From Bryobacteraceae bacterium (lineage in GTDB: Bacteria > Acidobacteriota > Terriglobia > Bryobacterales > Bryobacteraceae), in assembly GCA_025350445.1 (NCBI GenBank), contig JANXXV010001053.1, positions 1 to 5,057 on the forward strand: DNA of 5,057 nucleotides, in the 5' to 3' direction. The position numbers and the translations under genes were made by a program. How positions within the stretch are numbered: the stretch's first letter is position 1; the number at the start of each line of letters is the position of its first letter. Shown piece after piece: positions 1-5,057 of the stretch. The notes under the pieces were generated by a model. It did not search any database. It saw nothing but the letters and a program-made list of their open reading frames with translations, and was not told the origin of the DNA.

Positions 1-198
1 CTCAGCTTCTGGCGCAACCGCCGCATCGCCAAAATCGAAAACGATCTATACTTGCAGTCGTATCCCACAAGGCCGCAAAACCAGGCACAAATCGAGGGTG
101 TCCTCGGCAAATCGTTCACCGTAGACAGCCTGGGCCAGGACAACTTCTGCCGCCTCGCCCGCTACGAATCCAGCATCGACCGAGCCTTCTACCGCGCC
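1..198 (+). repeat. Direct repeat, left copy (pairs with 1480-1677)
   Basis: Aligning bases 1-198 with 1480-1677 without gaps gives 22 mismatches by my hand count, about 89% identity. The repeat is coding in both places and in the same frame. Its left end is the window edge, so the real repeat probably extends further left. A second block, 200-253, matches 1819-1872 with 8 mismatches in 54. The two blocks are nearly adjacent here but 141 nt apart in the right copy. Confidence 0.9.
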
Positions 199-264
199 GC
201 CCAAGCGCTACAGTTTCGAACCCAACGGCAAGCCAATCCAACTCCCTTCCGCCGAGTCGAGTGA
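1..264 (+). CDS. Hypothetical protein, paralogue copy 1 (5' end outside window; frameshifted 3' end)
   Basis: The frame is open from base 1 to the TGA at 262-264, so the true start lies left of the window. The first 66 visible residues (1-198) match residues 80-145 of the intact paralogue at 1243-1911 in 55 of 66 positions, including the LSFWRNRRIAKIEND and DRAFYRA blocks. After base 198 about 140 nt of the paralogue is missing. The sequence resumes at 200 with DNA for the PKRYS...IQLPSA tail, but in a different frame, so this protein instead ends in about 20 unrelated residues (QFRTQRQANPTPFRRVE at the end). Frame 2, which carries the family-like tail, stays open from 200 to 427. Function is unknown: no catalytic motif is visible, and the visible part is a charged, probably helical region. 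The gene may be a decaying pseudogene or may make a shortened protein. Confidence 0.72.
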   Translation, partial: LSFWRNRRIAKIENDLYLQSYPTRPQNQAQIEGVLGKSFTVDSLGQDNFCRLARYESSIDRAFYRAAQALQFRTQRQANPTPFRRVE

Positions 265-365
265 GTGGGCCAAGTATGTCAATGCCCGAAACAGACAGGA
301 CCAAACGACGCACTTCGACATCCCGCCCTCGTTACCATCCGGTACAATTCCGGTGCGGGAACGTC

Positions 366-400
366 CGCCGCCTGGAGTTCCCTCAAGAGGCGGTGATTTT
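366..400 (+). terminator. Possible Rho-independent terminator after copy 1
   Basis: Bases 366-373 can pair with 388-395 (8 pairs including one G-U; core CCGCCT/AGGCGG). The 14-nt loop can partly pair further (GAG 375-377 with CTC 382-384). A run of four T follows at 397-400. The direction suits a transcript coming from copy 1. The T run is short and no energy was calculated, so this is tentative. On the minus strand no T run follows the stem, so it is unlikely to end the toxin transcript. Confidence 0.3.
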
Positions 401-423
401 GGAATCGTCCTCGCGGAGCATCC

Positions 424-835
424 TTAGGGTTTTCTTACTGTGAGGCCCGGAATCTTCTCGAAGTGACGGGTATTCAATGTCGCCACGGCGTAGTTTTGTT
501 CTAACGCCGACGCTCCGATGGCCAGATCGCCGAACGGGATTTTAACGCCTCTCAATGCCTGCTCGCCGCTGATCCGGCCGATGATTTCGCCAGTCTCCTC
601 TGTCACCGCGTGCACTGGAACATGACGCTTCAACTCGTCGATGAATGCTCTCCGGCGTGTTGGCGCGATAAACGCCATGCACTAATTCAGCCACAGTCAC
701 GGAACAGATGGCGATCTCAACCTCGCCAAAGACTTGATGGACCCGCTCCAGTAGCTGCTCGACAGTTTGCCCTTTCCGTTCGGCTTCGATGATGACGCTG
801 GAGTCGAGGATCAGTCCCAGGATGGCGGATTCCAT
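424..835 (-). pseudogene. vapC: VapC-type PIN-domain toxin, disrupted by a frameshift
   Basis: This is a PIN-domain ribonuclease toxin of a type II toxin-antitoxin system; family members cleave RNA using a cluster of acidic residues that binds Mg2+. The first half reads in one frame from the ATG at 835: LILDSSVIIEAER with Asp11 and Glu17, then SVTVAELVHG with Glu50, ending near RANTPE at about 650. The second half lies in another frame: AFIDELKRHVPVHAVTEE, then IPFGDLAIGA with the conserved Asp, and a typical ATLNTRHFEKIPGL end, with TAA at 426-424. Joining the halves at about 650 gives roughly 136 residues, normal for VapC, with the core acidic residues present. One surplus base at 649, or a loss of 2 (or 3n+2) bases, explains the break. 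The ATG lies inside the antitoxin gene (25-nt overlap), as is usual for coupled TA pairs. As written the sequence makes only an N-terminal fragment of 97 residues, which should be inactive; a sequencing error cannot be excluded. Confidence 0.83.
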
Positions 836-1086
836 GGCTCTTGCCGACTCCTGATTCCTTCTTCCACGTCAGCGGCGAAACCGCCATCCAGCGTTGCCTT
901 CGAGCCGCTGGCTTTCGCCGAAGCGATGCACTCCGAGATCGGACGTCCAGAGCGTTTAGGGAGCCGGATGACGGCTACAGGGCGGTGGTCCTGCTCCACG
1001 ATGACCTCTGTTCCGTGCCGGAGTTTCTCCAGCACTGCGGCGAAGTCCCGGGTCACTTCAGCTTCGGTCATGTGCACTGCGGCCAT
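811..1086 (-). CDS. vapB: Phd/YefM-like (VapB-type) antitoxin
   Basis: A predicted 91-residue antitoxin that should bind and neutralise the adjacent VapC and repress its own promoter. The N-terminal half has the Phd/YefM fold signature: TEAEVTRDFAAVLEKLRHG, then EVIVEQDHRPVAVI. This corresponds to the DNA-binding dimerisation domain. The C-terminal part (SECIASAKASG...GFAADVEEGI...EPWNPPSWD) is the toxin-wrapping tail typical of antitoxins paired with PIN toxins. I chose the ATG at 1086 because a purine-rich GAGGAAGG lies upstream (complement of 1101-1108), though the spacing of 14 nt is long. The ATG at 1071 (MTEAEV) is an alternative. The frame continues upstream to 1179, but those residues do not look like the family. 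The stop TGA lies 25 nt inside vapC. The gene looks intact although its toxin is broken. Confidence 0.86.
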   Translation of the reverse strand: MAAVHMTEAEVTRDFAAVLEKLRHGTEVIVEQDHRPVAVIRLPKRSGRPISECIASAKASGSKATLDGGFAADVEEGIRSRQEPWNPPSWD

Positions 1087-1242
1087 ATCTTGATCATACG
1101 CCTTCCTCAATACCCAAAAAATCCCAGTCCCAACTATTTTCAACTTTCTTTCACTCAAAACAAACCACTTCCACCCCAACCCGCCAAATCCCCCACACTC
1201 CCCATGCTAAACACTGAAACCAGTAAGAAGGAGTGTAAGCAA
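1087..1242. other. Divergent intergenic region, C-rich and G-poor on the plus strand
   Basis: This 156-nt space separates the minus-strand antitoxin from the plus-strand hypothetical gene and must hold promoters for one or both. I see no convincing -35/-10 pair in either direction and no clear palindromic operator for the antitoxin; TGATCA at 1091-1096 is the only short palindrome noticed. Bases 1101-1205 contain 47 C and only 2 G on the plus strand, so a plus-strand transcript here would be almost unable to form GC-paired hairpins. Confidence 0.6.
1228..1233 (+). promoter_or_regulatory. Shine-Dalgarno site for copy 2
   Basis: AAGGAG ends 9 nt before the ATG at 1243. It decides that start over the in-frame ATG at 1204, which is preceded by a C-rich stretch without a ribosome site, and over the TTG at 841, which would run through the antitoxin gene. 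Confidence 0.8.
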
Positions 1243-1911
1243 ATGGCAACCCCAGCCCAGACCGCGGCCAACCGCCGCAACGCGCAACACAGCACCGGTC
1301 CGCGCACCGTAGATGGCAAAGCCGCCGTGCGCCTCAACAGCCTGACCCACGGCCTCCGAGCCCAAGACGCCCTGCTACCCGGCGAAGACGAAAGAGCATT
1401 CGAAGAAATCAGCCAGGCCTTTCACCAGCAACACGCCCCCGAAGGCCCCGCCGAACTCTTCTGCGTGGAAAAAATGTTACTCAGCTTCTGGCGCAATCGC
1501 CGCATCGCCAAAATCGAAAACGATATCTACATGCAGTTCTATCCCACAAGGCCCAAAACCAAGGCCGAAATGGAAGGCGTCCTCGGCAAATCATTCACCA
1601 TCGACAGCCTCGCCCAGGACAACTTCGGCCGCCTCGCCCGCTACGAATCCAGCATCGACCGAGCCTTCTATCGCGCCTCTAAAGAACTACAAACACTCCA
1701 GAAAGCCAGAATTGGCTTTGCTCGGCAAAACGAAAGGCAACCTGAACCGCAGCCCGAACTGCAAGCAACCGAAACGCCGAAACCGCAACCAATCACCCCC
1801 GAACCACCCGCAGCCCCACCCAAACGCTACAGCCTCCAACGCGACGGCAAACTAATCCAACTCCCTTCCGCCTTGCCGCCAACCGCGCATGCCGCTACCA
1901 TCGTCAAGTGA
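1243..1911 (+). CDS. Hypothetical protein of the NRxNAxxSTGPRT family, paralogue copy 2 (intact)
   Basis: A 222-residue protein without a signal peptide or membrane segment, so probably cytoplasmic. Residues 10-40 carry the block NRRNAQHSTGPRT, then GKAAVRLNSLTHGLRA, a signature I recognise from many unannotated bacterial proteins but cannot assign a function. Residues 44-160 are charged and probably helical (LLPGEDERAFEEI, LSFWRNRRIAKIEND, ARYESSIDRAFYRA). Residues 164-194 are a low-complexity linker rich in Pro, Gln and Glu. Then comes a short tail, PKRYSLQRDGKLIQLPSA, which is also conserved in copy 1. The last 12 residues (LPPTAHAATIVK) do not match copy 1. Basic residues near the N-terminus could bind nucleic acid, but that is a guess. 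The stop overlaps the rlmB start by 4 nt. A good ribosome site (AAGGAG, 1228-1233) supports the chosen ATG. Confidence 0.88.
   Translation: MATPAQTAANRRNAQHSTGPRTVDGKAAVRLNSLTHGLRAQDALLPGEDERAFEEISQAFHQQHAPEGPAELFCVEKMLLSFWRNRRIAKIENDIYMQFYPTRPKTKAEMEGVLGKSFTIDSLAQDNFGRLARYESSIDRAFYRASKELQTLQKARIGFARQNERQPEPQPELQATETPKPQPITPEPPAAPPKRYSLQRDGKLIQLPSALPPTAHAATIVK
1480..1677 (+). repeat. Direct repeat, right copy (pairs with 1-198)
   Basis: This is the right-hand partner of the repeat at 1-198, about 89% identical and lying inside the intact paralogue. The second matching block is 1819-1872. The 1678-1818 stretch between the blocks encodes the Pro/Gln-rich linker that is absent from the left copy. 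The repeats are 1479 nt apart in direct orientation with the toxin-antitoxin pair between them. Confidence 0.9.
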
Positions 1912-2627
1912 CCGTTCTCATCGGCGTAAACCCGATCCGCGAAGCGCTGAAAGCCAAGCGCCCCCTCGACCGCGTACTAATCGCCAAAGGCGCCGGAGGA
2001 CCGCGTCTCCAGGAAATCATCGACCTCTGCCGTCAAAACGGTGTGACCGTGCGTTTTGAACCCCGCGATGCCCTCGAGCGCGCCAGTGGCAACAAGACCC
2101 ACCAGGGCATAGTAGCCTTCGGCGCAGCCACCCAATACGCGAATCCAAATGACGTAATCGACGGCGCAAGAATGTTAGTCGTCCTCGATGGCGTAGAGGA
2201 CCCGCACAACTTAGGCGCAATCGTCCGCACCGCCCATGCAGCAGGCGCTGACGCAATCCTGATCCCCGAGCGCCGCGCCGCCGGCCTGACAGACACGGTA
2301 GCCAAAGCCGCCGCCGGAGCCCTCGAATACTTGCCGGTAGTCCGCATAGGCAACGTAACCAAAACACTCGAAGACCTGAAACACAAGGGCTTCTGGATCT
2401 ACGGCCTGGACGAGCGCGGCGACAAACAGTACGACAAAGTGGAATTCGTATCCCCCACCGTAATCGTGTTGGGCGGCGAAGGCCACGGCCTCCACCAACT
2501 AGTCCAAAAACACTGCGACTTCCTGATAAACATCCCGCTGGCGGGTAAGATCTCTTCGTTGAATGTCTCGGTAGCGGCAGGCGTGGTTCTCTTCGAATGG
2601 AAGCGCCGCCAGTCCGTGGAGGCATAG
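1908..2627 (+). CDS. rlmB: 23S rRNA (guanosine-2'-O-)-methyltransferase RlmB-like, SpoU/TrmH family
   Basis: A SPOUT-class enzyme that transfers a methyl group from S-adenosylmethionine to a ribose 2'-OH in RNA. The best match from memory is RlmB, which modifies G2251 of 23S rRNA. The length of 239 residues agrees with E. coli RlmB (243). Residues 4-72 form the small N-terminal substrate-binding domain, starting IGVNPIREAL and ending THQGIVA. The knotted catalytic domain shows all three family motifs: LDGVEDPHNLGAIVRTA (93-109, with Asn101 and Arg107), VLGGEGHGL (187-195, with Glu191), and INIPLAGKISSLNVSVAAG (207-225, with Ser217 and Asn219). The start is GTG at 1908. It overlaps the preceding stop as GTGA and has no clear ribosome site, so translation probably depends on coupling. 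No in-frame start was found nearby upstream. A related target (another rRNA or tRNA site) is possible, since SpoU members are hard to separate by eye. Confidence 0.93.
   Translation: MTVLIGVNPIREALKAKRPLDRVLIAKGAGGPRLQEIIDLCRQNGVTVRFEPRDALERASGNKTHQGIVAFGAATQYANPNDVIDGARMLVVLDGVEDPHNLGAIVRTAHAAGADAILIPERRAAGLTDTVAKAAAGALEYLPVVRIGNVTKTLEDLKHKGFWIYGLDERGDKQYDKVEFVSPTVIVLGGEGHGLHQLVQKHCDFLINIPLAGKISSLNVSVAAGVVLFEWKRRQSVEA
2618..2622 (+). promoter_or_regulatory. Shine-Dalgarno site for ggt, inside the end of rlmB
   Basis: GGAGG lies in the last codons of rlmB. It is 13 nt before the ATG at 2636 and 19 nt before the ATG at 2642. It falls downstream of the ATG at 2597, so it argues against that longer start. 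Confidence 0.55.
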
Positions 2628-2635
2628 TAAAATCA

Positions 2636-4315
2636 ATGCTAATGCGGTCTCTGGCAATAACCCTATCCCTCGTACTGCTCTATGGAAATCAATCCCAGCT
2701 AGGCGCCAGGCAGCCCGAGCGTACAAAGCAGGCGATGGTGGTAGCGGAGGAGCCCATAGCCACTCAGATCGGCGTAGCCGTGCTCAAGTCCGGAGGCAAC
2801 GCCGTGGATGCCGCCGTAGCGGTAGGCTTCGCCCTGGCCGTAACATTTCCATACGCCGGAAACATCGGTGGCGGTGGCTTCATGCTAGTCCGTCTAGCCG
2901 ATGGCCGCACAACGTTCCTCGATTTCCGCGAGCGAGCCCCCGAAACAGCAACCCGAGACATGTATCTCGACAAGTCCGGCAACGTCACCACGGACAGCAT
3001 AGAAGGATGGCGCGCCAGCGGCGTCCCCGGCACCGTCCGCGGTCTGGAATTGGCGCACCAGAAGTTCGGACACAAAACGTGGCCGGAACTTCTATCCCCC
3101 GCAGTCGCGTTAGCGAAAAACGGTTTCACCGTACCCTATTCGCTAGCCAGTTCCCTCAAAGACGCAACCGCGAAGTTCAACAACTTCCCCGAATCCAAAC
3201 GCGTCTTCCTAAACGGCGGCCAAGGCTTTGAAATGGGTGCGCACTTCCCGCAACCCGACCTGGCCCGAACTCTGGAACGAATCTCCAAAAGCCCGAACGA
3301 CTTCTACGAAGGCGAAACGGCCAAGCTAATAGCCGCAGGAATGGCAAAGAACGGCGGACTAATCACCGCCGGCGACCTAAAGAATTACAAAGTAGCCGAA
3401 CGCCGGCCGCTAACTGGCAAATACAAAGGCTTCGACGTAATCACCGCCCCTCCGCCCAGTTCCGGCGGCATCGGCATTCTGCAAATGCTAGGCATGCTGG
3501 AAAACTCCGGCTACGAAAAATCCGGCGCGGGCTCCGCGGCCTCCATCCATCACATATCGGAAGTAATGCGCCGCTACTTCGCCGACCGCAGTGAGTACTT
3601 CGGCGACCCCGATTTCTTCAAAGTGCCCATTCACGCCCTGCTGAACCCCGCCTACCTGGCGAAACAAAAGAGCACCATCGATCCCACACGCGCCACTCCG
3701 AGTTCCGAAATCGGTCCCGGCAAACTGACCGGTTACGAAAGTTCGGAAACCACCCACTTCTCAATTGTGGACAAGGACGGCAACGCAGTGGCCATGACCT
3801 ACACACTCAACGGCGGCTACGGCAGCCACGTAACCGTGCCCGGAACCGGAATCCTACTCAACAATGAGATGGACGATTTCGCCGCAAAGCCCGGCGTTCC
3901 GAACATGTTCAAATTGATCCAGGGCGAAGCCAACGCAATCCAGCCCGGCAAGCGTCCGCTCTCGTCCATGACGCCCACCATACTGGTCCGCGACGGCAAA
4001 CCCTTCCTGGTAGTAGGAGGCCCCGGCGGCTCGAAAATCATCTCCTCGGTGTTGCAGGTCATTCTGAATGTCGTCGACTTCGGCATGAACGCGCAGGACG
4101 CCGTAGACGCTCCACGCTTCCACCACCAATGGCAACCCGACGTACTAACCATCGAGAAAGGCTTTTCGCCTGACACCATCAAGATCCTGGAATCGCTGGG
4201 CCACAAAGTGGAATCATCCAACTCAGTCGCCCGCATTGAGGCCATTGTCATAGACAAAGGCTTGCTGCAGGGCGGAGCCGACGGCAGAGGCTACGGCAAA
4301 GCGGAAGGCTACTAA
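2636..4315 (+). CDS. ggt: Gamma-glutamyltransferase / glutathione hydrolase (secreted, autoprocessed)
   Basis: An Ntn-hydrolase (peptidase family T3) that removes or transfers the gamma-glutamyl group of glutathione and related peptides. With the ATG at 2636 it has 559 residues, near the family norm. The N-terminus MLMRSLAITLSLVLLYG is a signal peptide (one Arg, then a hydrophobic core), so the enzyme should act in the periplasm. The precursor is cut into two subunits before the catalytic Thr: SSETTHFSIVD places it at Thr372 (codon 3749-3751). Other conserved parts are NAVDAAVAVGFALAV, the GGGGF loop, LDFRERAP with the glutamate-binding Arg98, LNNEMDDF, GKRPLSSMTPT, and the oxyanion GGPGGSK. 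The lid-loop segment (AAKPGVPN to GKRP) is present, as in E. coli Ggt and unlike the lidless Bacillus type. It follows rlmB by 8 nt, and its TAA shares one base with the next start. An in-frame ATG at 2597 would put extra residues before the signal peptide. ATG 2642 is another possible start. Confidence 0.96.
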   Translation: MLMRSLAITLSLVLLYGNQSQLGARQPERTKQAMVVAEEPIATQIGVAVLKSGGNAVDAAVAVGFALAVTFPYAGNIGGGGFMLVRLADGRTTFLDFRERAPETATRDMYLDKSGNVTTDSIEGWRASGVPGTVRGLELAHQKFGHKTWPELLSPAVALAKNGFTVPYSLASSLKDATAKFNNFPESKRVFLNGGQGFEMGAHFPQPDLARTLERISKSPNDFYEGETAKLIAAGMAKNGGLITAGDLKNYKVAERRPLTGKYKGFDVITAPPPSSGGIGILQMLGMLENSGYEKSGAGSAASIHHISEVMRRYFADRSEYFGDPDFFKVPIHALLNPAYLAKQKSTIDPTRATPSSEIGPGKLTGYESSETTHFSIVDKDGNAVAMTYTLNGGYGSHVTVPGTGILLNNEMDDFAAKPGVPNMFKLIQGEANAIQPGKRPLSSMTPTILVRDGKPFLVVGGPGGSKIISSVLQVILNVVDFGMNAQDAVDAPRFHHQWQPDVLTIEKGFSPDTIKILESLGHKVESSNSVARIEAIVIDKGLLQGGADGRGYGKAEGY

Positions 4316-5057
4316 TGAATCACGTCTTATCCACACACATGTTCGTGCAGCACCGGCTAACCGCGGTCTGGCTAGATCGCATTTGGGATGCCGGGGTTCC
4401 CTCGGTTGAGCTGTTCTGCGCCCGTCAGCATCTGGATTACCGCGACCGCGCCCAAATTGTCGAACTCGGCCACTGGTTCAAAGATGCCGGGTTAACGGCC
4501 CACTCCATCCACGCGCCGTTCTTCAACGACACCCAATGGGGCCGCAGCGGACCACAGTCCATCATCGCCATCACCGAAACCACCAAGGCGAAGCGCATCG
4601 CGATGACCGACGAAATCAAGCGCGCCATCGAGATCGCCGAATACATTCCCTTCCGCTACATGGTCCAGCACCTCGGCACCGGTACCGAAGAATACGATGA
4701 CCGAAAGCTGGACGCGGCGTTCTCCTCACTGGAAGAACTGAGCCTCTTCGCCAAACATCGAGGCGTCGAGATTCTGCTGGAAAACATCCCGAACGCTCTG
4801 TCCAGTGCCCAGCGCCTGATGGCCTTCATCGAGATGACGCATCTTAATCTCAACTTCTGTTTCGATACCGGCCACGCCAACTTGATGGAAACGGTGGAAG
4901 GCGAGTTCAACATCATGAAGGACCGCATCCGCTCCACGCACATTCATGATAACGACGGGAAGCTGGACAAACACCTCTTCCCGTTCTTTTCCGAAGAAGG
5001 CAGCATCGACTGGCGGCAGACCATGGAGCTGCTGGGCTCCAGACCCAACCAGTATCC
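4315..5057 (+). CDS. Xylose isomerase-like TIM-barrel protein (sugar phosphate isomerase/epimerase family), 3' end outside window
   Basis: The frame is open from ATG 4315 through the right edge (247 full codons, no stop). It belongs to the AP-endonuclease-2/xylose-isomerase-like TIM-barrel superfamily, whose members use a divalent metal to isomerise or epimerise sugars, or sometimes cut DNA at abasic sites. Visible hallmarks are VPSVELFCARQHLDY (28-42), AHSIHAPF (62-69), MVQHLGTG (116-123), LLENIPN with Glu156, FCFDTGHANL with Asp184 and His187, THIHDND with His209 and His211, and EEGSIDW (227-233) with Glu228. These cover the usual metal-ligand positions, so the enzyme looks active. Substrate cannot be told. 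AAGG at 4305-4308, 6 nt before the ATG, supports this start, which overlaps the ggt stop by one base (TAATG). An ATG at 4339 is a weaker alternative. Confidence 0.9.
   Translation, partial: MNHVLSTHMFVQHRLTAVWLDRIWDAGVPSVELFCARQHLDYRDRAQIVELGHWFKDAGLTAHSIHAPFFNDTQWGRSGPQSIIAITETTKAKRIAMTDEIKRAIEIAEYIPFRYMVQHLGTGTEEYDDRKLDAAFSSLEELSLFAKHRGVEILLENIPNALSSAQRLMAFIEMTHLNLNFCFDTGHANLMETVEGEFNIMKDRIRSTHIHDNDGKLDKHLFPFFSEEGSIDWRQTMELLGSRPNQY

Noticed and set aside
52..264. Copy 1 as a complete short gene starting at TTG 52
   Set aside because: Homology with copy 2 continues in frame to base 1, so the gene starts outside the window.
424..678. An independent 84-residue minus-strand gene
   Set aside because: Its sequence is the C-terminal half of the PIN domain whose N-terminal half lies just upstream in another frame. 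Its ATG is internal to the toxin.
1087..1130. TTGATC at 1090 as a -35 box for the plus-strand operon
   Set aside because: No acceptable -10 element lies about 17 nt downstream, and the hexamer match is common by chance.
841..1242. An in-frame upstream extension of copy 2 beginning at TTG 841
   Set aside because: It runs antisense through the antitoxin gene and has no family-like sequence. The ATG at 1243 has a good ribosome site and starts the recognisable MATPAQTAANRRNA block.
1..1911. The repeat pair as an insertion sequence or transposon
   Set aside because: No transposase, terminal inverted repeats or target-site duplication is visible, and the repeats are protein-coding paralogues.
2017..2625. 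Long minus-strand frame (202 codons) opposite rlmB
   Set aside because: The Arg/Leu/Gly-rich translation without motifs is typical of antisense frames in GC-rich DNA. rlmB on the other strand is a clear homologue.
3817..4257. Minus-strand frame of 146 codons opposite ggt
   Set aside because: No recognisable protein features, and fully covered by the well-conserved small subunit of Ggt.

Overview
The window looks like chromosomal DNA from a moderately high-GC soil-type bacterium. An Acidobacteriota member (Bryobacter/Solibacter-like) is my best guess. The basis is the style of the NRxNAxxSTGPRT...HGL hypothetical family, present here in two copies, together with the gene neighbourhood. This is recognition from memory, not a search result.

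Left part (1-1242), accessory and decaying. The window opens inside a hypothetical gene (copy 1, 1-264) that is paralogous to an intact gene further right (copy 2, 1243-1911). Copy 1 has lost a net 140 nt relative to copy 2. This changes its reading frame and gives it an early stop. Next, on the minus strand, lies a type II toxin-antitoxin pair: a Phd/YefM-like (VapB-type) antitoxin (1086-811) that looks intact, and a PIN-domain VapC toxin (835-424) split between two frames by a frameshift near 650. The two paralogous repeats flank this broken module. The space between the antitoxin and copy 2 is strikingly poor in G on the plus strand (2 G and 47 C in 105 nt at 1101-1205).

Right part (1243-5057), a compact plus-strand gene string. 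Copy 2 overlaps rlmB by 4 nt. rlmB (SpoU/TrmH-family 23S rRNA 2'-O-methyltransferase) is followed after 8 nt by ggt (secreted gamma-glutamyltransferase with a complete autoprocessing site). The ggt stop overlaps by 1 nt the start of a xylose-isomerase-like TIM-barrel protein that runs off the right edge. The spacing suggests one transcription unit, although the functions (an unknown protein, rRNA modification, glutathione/peptide breakdown in the periplasm, and a sugar-isomerase-like enzyme) do not form an obvious single pathway.

I did not find a convincing new multi-gene system. The most unusual material is the uncharacterised paralogue family, the frameshifting deletion in one copy, and the damaged toxin between the two copies. 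No tRNA, rRNA, CRISPR array or transposase gene was seen.
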